Positions 1-53,909 of a stretch of DNA of 64,000 nucleotides are shown piece by piece (the first letter of the stretch is position 1; each line of letters opens with the position of its first letter). The DNA comes from Acanthopleura granulata (Eukaryota; Mollusca; Polyplacophora; Chitonida; Chitonidae). A program made the position numbers and the translations under genes. The stretch spans positions 8,497,711-8,561,710 of the forward strand of contig JABBOT010000011.1 of assembly GCA_016165875.1 (NCBI GenBank). Reading direction: 5' to 3'. Below the pieces are notes generated by a model. That model made no database searches and was not told where the DNA came from. It saw nothing but the letters and a program-made list of their open reading frames with translations.

Positions 1-3000
1 GATCTGTGGCTATCAGTTCAATCTGGCTAATCAATTACAGAAACTGCGGGACTATTTCTGCGTTGCCATGGAAACTGACTCACTGTACTTAAAAGCCTCC
101 TTGCATTCAGATTTTCACCGGATCTTTTTGTGATTCCAATCTTGGGCGCATGTTGTGTTCAACGGGATATCATATGTTTCCAGATATTAACAGGCTGTCA
201 TCAAGGTACACAGCCCTAGGTATCACAGAAGGAGAGGGTTGGAGAGAGGAGAAGGGGGGGGGGGGGGGCTAATAAAGCCCTACAACCAGAAGGCTAATGG
301 GACAATCTGGAGAAATTTGCACAGATCATCCAGGGAGATAGTTGACCATTATAAACAGCTAGATACCATGTACTGTTTGAAAATGGGGGGGGGGGGGTTA
401 ACCAACATACAATAGCTTCATAGACACAGTTTGCATTCCAGGAACAAAAAATAATAATTCCAAATTTTAACAAACTGTACTGATTGAGATATATATGCAT
501 ATACATTTTTCTTTTTCAAATCTCTGAGGGGATATACAAGAAAACAAAGGGAATGTGTAAAATAAATGCCGTCTTGCATAACAAATTGATGCATGTTCAC
601 ATCCAGTGGTGCTGACCAGTTCTAAATGTGTTTGTGTCATTCTACATTAAGCCACCGCTTTGGCTTTAGGTTTAATTCATTCATTACAACTTCCTGCACA
701 GAAAATAAAACACATTTAAAAAATTCATACAGTGTGAGAAACAAAAAAAATTCTGAGATAAAAACATGCAGTAAATGAAAGCCACAGCATTTATTCTAAC
801 TGTTTGCAAAAGCTCCCCAGAAACCCCCCAAATCAACCGATGTATATTTGCAAACACATGCAGTGTACCAAATAAAAAGAAACAAAGAATCACAGACGGG
901 AATAATTCACTCACAAGGATGGCACCTGTTCTTTGGTGTGCTAACAGATGACCGTGTATGTATCTCGAGCTGTCACCTGTCACAGGGATAGGTAGGAATT
1001 AAATGTACATAATATCTACTCCCTGGGTAGGGGGTTGGGGATGTATAGGGGGTCTGTGGGGAAGGTGAAGAATATAAAGCCTGCAGGGGGAGGGGATTGT
1101 TGGGATGGGGGAGGGGAGGGGATTGTTGGGATGGGGGAGGGGAGGGGATGGGGAGGGGAGGGGACAGGCACAGGAGCGGATAGGGGTAGATTGCAAAGAT
1201 AAAGGTAAACTTATATACTATCAGTATTAACATCAACACTTACATGAGGGTACCAGTAGATTAAGTGTCACCATGCATGACCAAATTTTTGTCACATATT
1301 AGCACAATCCATCCTAATTACGATATTAAGAAATTACCTGGTAATAAGTTATCTAAAAAAAAAAAAAAAAACCCACCACACGTTACATGTAGAAGCTATC
1401 CCATGTTCAGTATTAATTTATCTCGCCTTAAATGATCGTTGGTGACTTTTAATAGCATGAACTACCTGATGTCTCAAGACACAAACTTACATCAAAGAGT
1501 AGCAATCTCTGACAACATGAGCACAGCTTTTGAAGAAGTAACAACCACTATCTGGGCTTCCAATACAGAATGCCAGGTAATAAAGCCTATGGGAGACGCA
1601 AATGCGGCAAATTTCCATAATTTTCCAAGTTGCTTTGAGCCATCTCCCTTTGTCTTATAATTTCCTCAGCTTCATGAGCAAGAAACACACTGGCAACACT
1701 CTTTGGAGATGTATCATAAAAACTGCAGCCAAGTGAATGACAAATTCAACAAGTTACCATCTCAAAAAAAAAAAAAATACTGTCTTCAGAACAAAGGAAA
1801 TCTTGAACCATTATCATCTGACATAACTATTCCTTTCTCTGAAATTCAGTTTATCAAAACTTCCTTTTCCCTTGACGACATACATCTTGCCCTCAGATGG
1901 ACTGCTCAATTATTTTCCATGGCATTGGCAGTTTTTATGAACAGCTCAGCTTCTGGCAGAGGTGACATGAAAACACAACCACCTTTGGGGACAATCAAGC
2001 TGGGGATTCCAATTTCAGTACAAAATGTCAACATACCCTTGAGACGGGTTGGAAAGCATTAAAAGTCCATATTTTTCTGAAATCATTTTCTACTTCACCA
2101 TGCACTGTCATACAATGTAAAATTCACCTGGTGTGATTCGTAGGGAGAATTACCCCACAATGAAGAAAAACCAAAATCTTGCTTCTTTATCGAGAAATTT
2201 AAGGACAGCCCAAACCCGCAAAATTTGTCTTTGAAACATAGGAAAGCCCACAGTTTGCCTACCATAACCTTCTGGTATAAAGAACTGGATCTAAACCAGC
2301 ATGATCCCTTTGGGACCCCCATTAAAAAGTAACCATTCAGCAGCAGCAAGACCACACCTTTAACAAACATGACACATGAGGTCCCCCCTCCTCCATCTCT
2401 GCTTTAGGTTTTGATAGTATTTGTCTTATTCAAGCTTGATAATTGAATAAAACACAGTCCAGTCTTGAAAAATCCCCCCTAGGAGCTTAGAATGGGAGAA
2501 ATTTGAATAAGTTGATTTTAAATGTTAATAATAATAAAAAAAAAAACCCAAACCCCTAAAATCAAGACTGATTCGGTATAGCTATGTAAACAGATTTTTT
2601 TTCTTTCTTTTGCTTGAGGTTGAACATTGTGTGTACACCATAAAACAGTTCAGCCTCCGACCAGTGTGTTACAGTCTGCACCAAACGGCCACAGCTATTT
2701 GTATCATTACAGCCTACTGGGAAATGAGGATCAGGAAGGGAAGGGCAAGGGTGTACGCCCTGTGGCAAATCAACCCAGCTTATTCCACATGATGAGAACA
2801 GCAAATGAAGATAAACGACTCACCCCTCCCTCCCCAACCTCAACCCCACAGGACTGCCCCTACAGTTTTGCTCTTTCATTTGTAAAATTGCTTAACGTAA
2901 AACCACTGAGAGTACCTCAGCTCTTAGCGGGCATGGCGCGAATTGCGATAGGATGCAGAGCTCGTACTAATCAAGGTTAATCGTCACACTTTCACAGCGG

Positions 3001-6000
3001 GCTGATTTTTTTTTTCTTTTTTTTTTTTTTTTTTTTGTTTCATTTCATTCCTGCTCTAGCAGAGGGTTATAATTTTACTTGGGGGCATCATTATTCAATT
3101 TCACAGCAATGCTACATCCCAGCCACCACCTGCACAGTAATAAGACACGGATGTGGAAATACGTCTATACCCCTGACCACATGCCCACCAGCGGACCTCC
3201 AGCCAGTAATAGGTTGATTATACCCCTAGACAATTGGACTGATATTGATATTACCACGAAATGAAATCGGGGAGATAATCTATTTCTGCAGACACATAGT
3301 ACAAAGGCTGAAGACGAAGGCGAGTACAATACAGAGGACAAACTGTACAGATATTGACTCATGCACTGCAGTGCTAATATCACACAAATGTGTCAAACAT
3401 TTGCCTGAAATGAAGGACTATTTGAGTGTTTCATAATTGCAATCAAACTGCATGAAACCTGCAACCCAAAGGAGCCATCACAGAAACCACGAGAGTTAAC
3501 AAGCCTATTACACGTGTACATCTAGCATCTGTACAGTTATATATACTGTTATCCTTAAACCACTTTGCACTTTACGCAAGATGTTTATTCAAACATATTC
3601 TGGGGTTATCATTATCCTCAGACTGATGAAATTATACTTTTGATGAGGCTGTGAAATTTTCCAATCGCACTAAAGTAGTTATGTCTCCAAAATCAAGTAA
3701 AAATGCCGCACAAATGCCACTGAAATTTGCGAAAACGATGAGGAATCAGGGTAATTACAGAGGTAAAGTTGCATATGTTATGTCTCGCATCGCTTAATGC
3801 AACACAATTTGGCCCCCATAAAATATTCATTCTAGTGTTAAAACTTACATTTTTGCACTCAGATATCACCCTACCTTCCAAAATAACCTATCGAACAACT
3901 TTCGACGAAAAATATAATTCTCAGTATCACACAGAATGTGCCACTTAGCCTTGTGTCATTGTGATGTCAGGTTTATACAACTGAGCACCTTGTCTATCAG
4001 ACACACGCGGACACTGGGGAAGATTTTAACTTGTACCCCATGCAAACATACATGTATATTTCTCTGCAACCTTCTTTATTTCAGTGCAAAAATAGCATGA
4101 ACATTTTTTCTTTTCAAGGGTAAAGCAGTTAATATAAAAATAGAATGTGATTCCACAAGTTCATATCTGCAGTAAGTATTCAGCTATGAACCAGGTCTAG
4201 AGTTTCAATTTATTTTTGTTTTGTTAGAAGATGTGACATATTTTGTGCAGACGTACCAATTTGACCAGAATTTTAAGGGCTATTCTAAAATTTGGGACAA
4301 ACCCAGGCAGCACCGTGCGTAACTCTTTCCAGCCTGGCACATGTGGCCCAACTCTCAACCAAGCCTGTATAACACTGGTATACGCCTGTCTGGCCACTAA
4401 ACAGCGGTCGGCTTGACTGGCTGCCAGACTTATAGGAAATTTACAGTTCCCACAGGGGGGTCAGTGCCAGTGGTCAAGTGGCATTCACCGTGACAGATTG
4501 GGCTTTAATCAAGGGGAGTAATCAACCGAGAAAACTGTAAAGCGGCCCAGTCCTACGGTAAACGGAGCTGAATTAACGATCGCTGTGAGAAAATTCATCT
4601 TGGAACACAGGCTCATAGGTTGGTCTGGACAATAATAGGAAATTCATTATTGGTAGATGGAACGTCGCGTGATGGTCTGATTAGACCGTCTGTAAGATCA
4701 TGCTAAAGGCTTTGTATGACCACCCAATGGTCTGAATATGTACCAAATGTGTCTCCAGGCACTAAACCTATGGGAATGAGACAGGACTCTCCTGATGGAT
4801 TTACAGTGTTTCCTCTTAGGTGGTTGTGTCACACCTTGTTTTGAGAACTGCCGAGCCTTGCACTTATTGACCCGCATGCCTTGTTTAGCTGACGGCGGTT
4901 TCGATGCCCATGTTTGGCTGACGGCTGGTTTCTGTGCCTAGGTTTAACATATGTTCATCTTTGGCAGATTCAGAGTACTCAAAATTTTATCTTTTAATTT
5001 CCTCGTCACACACAAAATTTTGCGTGCACATAAACACAAATGTAAGAGGGTGATAAAAACATGCTAATTTTAAGGTTTTTTTCCTTTTTATCTGACAATG
5101 CTGCCTAAAGTCAGGTTTACTGACAAAGCACACTGCAAAGTGCACACCACAACTAACAGAAATCCTTACCGGAAGTTGCAGTCAAATAAAAATTCTACAA
5201 CCAGGATGATACAATTACATATGGTGTTTCCTGATTACCGAACAATGTGCTAACCATTTTGGAACTCTGGACAGACAAAGCAAATAAGGTGTAAAAAATT
5301 TATTCTTTTCATTTTATTGTCTTCCAGAAATGTTTATGGGCTCCTAAACACCGATTTAATGACATCATAAAATGTGAACAGACAATGTAATATGGTCTGG
5401 TTAAAATACCAAGGCATGATACCAATAGAGCTGTCATGGCTGCCCAAGGATTATAGGGTGCTCTTAGATTTAACGTTCCTGAACCCCTGTATTTCCCACT
5501 ATATTAGGCCCCTGAGCAATGATAGCTATTTAGGACATGGTCAAGAATTTTCCACACTACAACTGCAAGATTCCACTCACATGCTGGAATCTTAAAGACG
5601 GCTAGCTTCAGGTTGGAAAAATGACTCTAAATGCTTTTGGAGAAAGCAGGGTGAAATTAGAGCAGAAGAGCTGGGGTTTTTTCATTGTCTGTGGGTAGCC
5701 ATCTGTCAACTGAGAGTGCGCGGGGCGTCAGTGAAATCACATGCCCCGTCACCCAGCCGGCGTGAACGTGCCGTCTCCGGCTTTCGACTAATGGTTGGGT
5801 CACTTTGGACATTAGGCAGAGGCCAGCTCTGTAATTATGACTGTCAGCGGTGTACAGATATGCTTCCTTCTTCAGGAAATCATTGTCAAAGCTCGACATC
5901 AAGCCCTCGTTCTCAGCAGACACCGACTAGTCACGGACGTGCGAAATCCCCGAGAAAACTCTTACCTCGTTAAAAAAACAACCTAGACCTTTTTGCTAAC

Positions 6001-8137
6001 GAGATGCCAATTATCCCACTGGTTTTAGAACAGAAAACTTCAAAATACACATCAGCTCGGAGTGGCCTTCATACCAAACCTCTCAAAAGAGAGATAAAGA
6101 ACCTTAGATTTGTAGATAAAATTCTAGGCCTTTAACATTAGGCTCTATTGTACGAGGTCAGTGTTAGACAGAAAGTGAAGACATCAGAAGTCTTTCCATT
6201 ATCCTCTGTAGTTCTTCAGTATTAAATTGAATGATTTCAACAGTGAGCATATGCCCCCAGCTATAAAGAAAAGAAAACATATGACGAACAAAAGATTCCT
6301 GGAATCCAATTTATTTATCAAATCTGGCCGAATTGTTGTATTACATGTATATAACCATGCGACAGGCCTGTTTATCCATGTAACAGAAGAAAAGGCAAGA
6401 TTCATTATACTTCTACCAAAACATAACCTTTCATCCGTGACTAAGTTACTCGCTTCACTTGATTCTGACAGTTCTGTTGATGTAAGGAAAAGTTTTGAGG
6501 TTTGTTTGAAACATAGGATGATATACTACTAAAAAAAAAAAATGCAAGTTTCATTACCCAAAGCAATATTTTATGACCTTTGTTTGCCTGTAAATGTGCA
6601 GTCTTTTTAGGGCAAATTTCAGGCCAATTTAACATTTTTTTATTAAACTCAAGGAGGACTATTTTCATATGTAAAAGTAATATATATAAAGAATTAAAAA
6701 AGTCAGTGAATCATTTCCTATCTTTAGACCACAGGGAAATGATTTGAGTGTTCATTAATTTAAAAAAAAAATGAACGCAAACATATATATGTTTAGTACT
6801 TTGGAAATATAATTTGAAACTGAGTGATTTTTCAATACAGCTTGATCAGTCATAATCATTCATTAATTACAGTTTGAGTATCAGTTTTAGTCAAACCAAG
6901 GGCTATTTACCTCTATTATACTATTTGAGAGAATCATAAAAACCAAATACCTGAAAGAAAATCCCTACAAACCATGGCAACTGACATTCAAAGTTTGTTA
7001 TGTAAGGTGTACTGAATATACATCAGGTTGAGACATCCGACAGGACACTGTACCTATATGCACCGGTACTCACATTTTGTGCACAATGGAACTATCTCCA
7101 TGTATTTTTCAGCCAAGAAAAGAAACCCAAAAATAAGGAGCTTGTAAAACACCTTCCCCCGTTCAACCAAGCAGTCCAAAGCTATCTACACTTTTTTGTT
7201 CTTTTCTGGAGCATGCCACACTTTTTGGTGCACATGCACTAATGAAACACTAAGACAGTATACAAGCACCACAGTGTCCCAACAGGAAATGGTGTGCTTC
7301 ACTGCAAATCTGACAAAATAGTGCAACCAGAGTTTTCTATTAACCATAGAAAGTTTATATAATCTCAACACAATTAGCGTTTTTCTCCATTAACATCCTA
7401 CTGCTGAGGACAAAATCTTGTCAACCATGATCTGACATTGCACACAGATTCTCGGGAATTCAAACTGTTCCCACTCTGGTGATGAGACAACTGAGTCAAC
7501 TCTTGAACACTTTATTTCCAACATAATCAAATAAATAAGTTATATTATTGATAATTATTATTAAATATATGTTTAAACTTTTCTGCTTTCTTTTCTGAAA
7601 CAGTGTTTGAGAGTTCTTCACGACGTAACTAAATGTACTGTGTAATCCCAAATGCCCCTACAGGTGTTGCTGGGTTTCAGAATGCACAGTTTATCAGGAG
7701 CAGGTAACTCCTGCAGTTGATCTGCAGAGATTATGTCCCCTGTTCTCCAATGACACGCAATACCTCCCATGCGGATTTAATGATGCTTCATAGCACTAAA
7801 ACAGGCAAGTGGTCATCACCTGCAGGACTTTCCACAACCAAGGCTAATTATAGCTATTCAGTGTATCTTGTGATGCTTGAATTCTGACATATAATAAATA
7901 CGTAATGTAGGTGCACCGAAGCACAGGGTCAGGAAATCGTGATGATCCACATAGAAGTAAAAAATCCTGAAAACGAACAACAGTTGTGGCGTCATGGATG
8001 AAACCATTCGCAAGCATCACAGTACGGGCTTATAAAAATGCTGTCATTGCTGAAGGTGTTTTGATGCTTAGACAGTTTTCCCTGCAAAGTAGCAACAATT
8101 TTCCCCACAACACCGAAATGCTAAAGGTTTAACTTAC
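1..8137 (-). other. Intron 19 of the kinase gene (no exon recognised)
   Basis: Follows the exon 19 donor. I searched for the expected 'FIDPRLLQISP' segment and the citron-homology domain and saw neither. The stretch holds G runs (251-268, 385-397), the G-rich tract at 1024-1165, an A run (1352-1370) and a T tract (3007-3037). A less AT-rich patch at about 4300-4950 and one at 5690-5960 have no recognisable coding content. A short frame open on both strands at 5657-5973 lacks usable splice borders. Confidence 0.6.
1024..1165 (+). repeat. G-run tract with G-quadruplex potential
   Basis: More than a dozen runs of three to five G separated by 1-10 bases on the plus strand. It includes two copies of a 26-bp unit around AGGGGATTGTTGGGATGGGG (starting 1091 and 1117). 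On the kinase transcript this region is C-rich; the G-rich strand is the non-transcribed one. Confidence 0.85.
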
Positions 8138-49175
<41,038 letters not shown>

Positions 49176-49480
49176 CTTGGAAGGAATGGCATCGACTAAC
49201 GGGCCTCAACTCCAGTTTCACTCAGTTCTCAGGCGGTTGTTCTCCTTGATTGCACTACTGAAAGTTTCCATGGGTATATATCCTGCCCCTCTTCCTCTCA
49301 GTGTCTCATTCTGTCCCGGTGGGGGGTCGGTAATCGCCTCTGTGTGTGAAAACTACACAAAACAATCGCTGGAACGGTCGCCTGAAAACTCCACTCACTT
49401 CCTCTAGGCTAACCTATGCAAATACAGAATGACGGCTGCAGGGATTGTGGGAAAATGGACGGCAAAGGGAGGCCACTCAG
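49176..49480 (-). promoter_or_regulatory. Probable promoter and 5' UTR region of the kinase gene
   Basis: Immediately upstream of the kinase start codon. More CpG dinucleotides than the surrounding AT-rich DNA, no obvious TATA box. Read on the minus strand, 49430-49460 contains TTTCCCACAATCCCTGCAGC, resembling the ZNF143/SBS-type core TTCCCACAATCC of housekeeping promoters. The transcription start is not defined by sequence alone. Confidence 0.45.
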
Positions 49481-50477
49481 TGACAAGTACCCCCATCAAA
49501 GACTGCAATGGCCCTTCATCCACTGAGTTATCGCTCTTGAAACAGCCAATTCAGCCTAAGACATAGTGTATGCCGTGTTTTTGATTGATTTCCAGAAACA
49601 AACAACATATTTCATTAAGTGGATAACCAAGTTAAAGCCCTGGGAATTTCATTGTTACAGGGTAAGTCAAAATTCAAGTTTTTCTTTATATATAGATGGT
49701 GTATTTTGAAAGCTCCTTAAGAATTGATAACTGGATGGGTAGAATGTTTAAATTCTCTGTGCAAAAAATCTAAATTCTGATTGCTTCTTACACTTTAATC
49801 TCACTGCTGTTTGATGTCATGGTCAAAATTTTCCACTGATATCATAGGAGTCAATTTTGTGGGACAAGGACATTGGGGTGCCCTGTGTAAACACATAACC
49901 TTTGATGCTTTTCGCCACTAATTGTCACCATGGCCCTAAAATTTCCTGCCAAATGCTCTGATTAAACTCACACCTCTGTTGTTAACTCTTGTGAACCACT
50001 CATCTTACCAGTGAATCGGCTCTCACTCCAATGGAAATGTCACATGATCTGTCATTTTCTGAACAGCCCAAATATTCACCGTAGGTGAAATTAACACCAC
50101 ACAGCAAAGGAAACCAAGCTGACAACTGGATCTGAACTTGTCACAAAGCACCAGTAGTTTTTGTAAATCCATTTTGTAACTACAGCCACATGCCATCATT
50201 GATTCATAAACACTGACCTTAAATTTCCAATGAACAGTGCCTTGCAATTTTTTGGTTTTGAACAAATGAAAATACATCTTCATCTTCAACATGTTTATTT
50301 CAAATGCAATAGTATGTACATATATGAACTTGAAAATATTATGCAATGCACATAAACTTGACACCGTAAACCACAGAACATCTCAAATCTGTTCACAAAA
50401 ACCATGAAGGCACTCCTTGTTGAGATAATTTTACATGAGAACTAGAAGTGGAATGAGAAGAATACTTCAAGAACATT

Positions 50478-50665
50478 TGTTTATTTGATTGGTGTTATGC
50501 CATACTCAAGAACATTTCACTTACAAGACGGCGGCCAGCGTTATGGTGGGAGGAAACCCACGATCATTTGCGGGCTGCTGGCGGACCCTCCCACCTAAAG
50601 CAAGATAGGAAGCCAGCATGAACTGGACTTGAACTCACAGGGACCGCATTGTGCTGGGTCCAGAA
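50478..50665 (-). mobile_element. SINE family 1, reverse orientation
   Basis: GTTTATTTGATTGGTGTTAT, GACGGCGGCCAGCGTTATGG, GCTGCTGGCGGACCCTCCCA and GGACTTGAACTCACAGGGAC follow the family order. It lies between the two genes and lacks the outermost tRNA A-box end. Confidence 0.87.
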
Positions 50666-50699
50666 CGGTACTAATCCATGGAAAAACTATGTATATGTA

Positions 50700-51110
50700 T
50701 ATCAACACTTTCAGGGGGAAAACTTTTTGCATAAAAAAAGTATCCACCTTGATGTGTCTATACATACACTTCCATGTATTACATGGAAAAGTAGTAAAAG
50801 TATTACATGCATCACAGAATTTCCACCAGAAAAGTATTCCATGACAACGTAATCCTACAAAATACATGCATCTTTACCCTTTTGGAAGAAGTGTTACCAT
50901 GAAAAATAAGCAATTTATCAAACGTGTCTTTGCACTTTTGAAAAGGATTCCTTGAAAAAGTACCCCGTATATACATGTATTCCACCCTTTTTGGGAAGAT
51001 AAGTTTTCCAAGAAAAAATACCCGTTTAAAACATCTTATTTACAAAGAAAAGATCTTCCATGAAAAAGTATCCACTTCCAGAAGAAAAGTATTCAGTGAG
51101 TAAGTATCTA
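50700..51110. repeat. Degenerate dispersed/tandem repeat of AAGTATTCCATGAAAAAG type
   Basis: Recurring phrases: CATAAAAAAAGTATCCACCT, CCAGAAAAGTATTCCATGAC, GGAAGAAGTGTTACCATGAA, AAGGATTCCTTGAAAAAGTA, AGATCTTCCATGAAAAAGTA, CCAGAAGAAAAGTATTCAGT. Spacing is irregular, so it is an old array. Confidence 0.65.
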
Positions 51111-52215
51111 TGTACATGCATCAAAAAAGCTGCAATATTACATTTTAACAACACAAGAAGTCTGATTCTTTTGTAACAAGATTTACATATGTAATATAAT
51201 ACTATAAACAGAATAGTGTAAAAACAAAAAAAAAACAGTATTCCAAAACAAAAAAGGCCACCACTGTGAATGAACATAGTATGCAACGGGGCTATGTATA
51301 GATACGAAAAAATAGACTGAATCCTGACAAAAGGTATGATTGTGCAACAATTAATGTTCACCAAGTAATTAAGATGAACTTTCTGCTGAGCCATGATCCT
51401 ACATGTACATGATCAACTGATCACTCAGTATGTTCATCCTATAACCTAGTCAGTTACATGAAAAAAATAGAGTTGATCAAATTTAATTCCTTTGGCCCAT
51501 TGGCAGTGCTTTTGTTTGTCCAGTCATTTGCATTTGCAATGATTTAAATAATTCCACTGAAAAATTACACAAATGATAATCTGCCATAAGTAATGCATCC
51601 ACAATGCCAGACTTCTGTCTAAAATTTGCCCAAATTTTTCGGATGAAATTTTCAAATGTGACACTGTGTAGCTATTCAAATTTACATGAGCAGCTATGCA
51701 ATTTTATGTACCAGGAAGTTTGCCAGCTATCCAGGGTTCTGTCCAGTTTCTTCCATCCATACACTTGACGCACAACGAAAGTCAAAAATTCTTGAGTAAC
51801 CCACTCCACCAACACATGAAAAAAATTAGTACCAACAAGAAAAAAAAATATCAAGGTCATCGGAATGATTTAATGAAATGGAGGCATTCACATGGAATGA
51901 TATAATTGGTACATGAGAGATAACGTGTTATAAATCGCGCTGATTTGGATTTCCAGCGGAGCAGAGTGGAGCTGTACTGAACAATCATGGAGAAAATCTA
52001 TTTGGTTTTTTCATGTAACCAATACCTCGGGTCAATACAAAGCGATCAACCAAATGGAAGTTTAAAAAACAAATAAAAGTCTTTTTCCTGATGTATAATA
52101 ACATAGAGACATCTATTATGAAACGATACCGGTAACTTACAAACAGCCTAGTATTTCCAAAAAAAGCTGGTCTAGAAATATCAAAGGTGAAAAGAGACAA
52201 ATATCAAAGAATTCT

Positions 52216-52320
52216 TTCATTTATTTGACTGGCGTTCTACAACGAAAATCAAAAGTATATTCCCTCATAAGGCAGCAAATGCCATATGGATTCGTATGCT
52301 CCCACATACAGAAGCTTACC
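52216..52320 (-). mobile_element. Degraded SINE family 1 tail region
   Basis: CATTTATTTGACTGGCGTTC, then loosely similar sequence ending near CTCCCACATACAG. Strongly diverged. Confidence 0.5.
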
Positions 52321-53806
52321 AAATGTGGATAAAATTCAAATAACTGTCTATGCAAGAGTTGATGCTGAGCCCCTGCAGATAGCACCATGTAATAGCAAAC
52401 TCTAAAGATAATTTTAATCGAAGTTTTAGCCAAACAAGCTTGTGGTGTTCCGTGGTGATTTTGTTCCATAACTCCTCGGAGATGCTCGAGTCATCCACTT
52501 AAGCTACACTGCCTGCCTCATAGCTCTAAAGACGGTGCCAGCTTTAAGCTCTAGAGCTAGGCTACAGGATTTTCTTGTTAATGAAGAACAGAGTCACAGT
52601 ACAACAATTCTCTGCGTAATAATGTGTATCCTTTAGCCTTCCGGACTTCTTTTTGTAGGCAATGAGAATCAACGTTGCTTAGCTCAAAAGAATGTTAGGT
52701 TTAAACACTAATACCATAATTTTATAAAGAATATCAAAATAGTGCATAATCTATAGTTGCTCACCTCAAACCACAGACGTGAAGTAGTCATTTACTTCTC
52801 ACAATCCTCTTCCTAAAATGCTTCTCAACAATACTTCTACAATTATGATAAAATGAAATAAAAATAAAATAAACATATAAACCGGATGAAAAAATATAAC
52901 AAAGCTCAGAGGCAAATCCACACGCATGTTTATCCACGCTGTATAATCCGACACAGCATGGTGTTGGTCAATCGTTTGTACCCTCAACCGTTATCACCTC
53001 TGGGTGTTAAAGAGGTCTTGCAACAAAGGGACATAATCTCTTAGCAGACAGTCCACTGAACGATGAAGACATTTTCTTGAAGTTCATTTTGATTGGAACA
53101 CTCCACACACTGTTCAGGATATCAATAAATACTCCCGCTTATGGTCGTATTGTTCTCCATATTTCATTAAATACAGCATGGCTGACCGATCTGCGAAGAA
53201 ACATCGTGTGGGGATATCTGTGTCCTTGCTTGATGAAGTTCAACTCGCTCAGCCTTTCGCAACATTCCCTAAATCCTAAACCTTAACACACTGTTCGGAG
53301 ATTTACTTTCAAGGGTATCATAAGATTTTACTTTGACTTGACAAAAATTTGCCGATGTCACAAACGACACCTCAGAAGTTCCAGTTCCATGATTGTTTAC
53401 TCGTTAACCTGTTTGTATGCGTAGGCTTATTCCTCTGTGCATTTAAGGAAATGACAGTTGGGACAAAAAAAACCAACTTCATTCACCTCGCTTGCTTGTA
53501 CAGAACTTTGCGAGCTGTGTGCAAGGAAGTACCGATAAGTGTCTTTGTTGTTGCACACTGTATATTCCACAAACAAAGACCTTGTCAAAACCGACATTTT
53601 TTCATGGAACCAGGCATGGTCAGCTAAGACAAAGTTTTCATGTAAATCGTCTGAACTATTTCCCATAAAACTTCTCTTCTGGACACGACGAGTGACCTCA
53701 AAGAACTGGATTTCAGATGACTGGCAATCTTAAGATCTCTTCATCGAGCCTAGTTTTGTTGTGGTACCATGTCAGGCAGAGTTATCCCCCCCACCACCCC
53801 CCAGCC

Positions 53807-53909
53807 TTATATTCTGGACAACATCACTCCTGGCTGCGTGATGTGAGATGTGAGATCCATGGGGAAACCTGCGATCAGATTCATCAGGTTGGCTGTCACT
53901 TCCAACAAC
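53807..53909 (-). CDS. Second gene exon 8 (residues 223-256 and stop)
   Basis: Encodes WLLEVTANLMNLIAGF then PMDLTSHITQPGVMLSRI and TAA. Acceptor TTTTCCAG. A G/C homopolymer patch (53787-53802) lies just past the stop. Confidence 0.86.

Larger units (their letters stand above)
49481..53806. other. Intergenic region between the two minus-strand genes
   Basis: Holds one clear SINE (50478-50665), a degraded one (52216-52320) and a degenerate AAGTATTCCATGAAAAAG repeat (50700-51110). The 3' UTR of the second gene must begin at its right edge; I could not pick a convincing minus-strand poly(A) signal. No coding sequence recognised. Confidence 0.6.

Noticed and set aside
2562..2980. Overlapping frames of 80 and 117 codons
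   Set aside because: No conserved motif, no splice context, ordinary intronic composition.
5657..5973. Overlapping open frames on both strands with higher GC
   Set aside because: No homology I recognise, no usable acceptor/donor pair in phase with exon 19, and neither frame resembles the missing linker or citron-homology domain.
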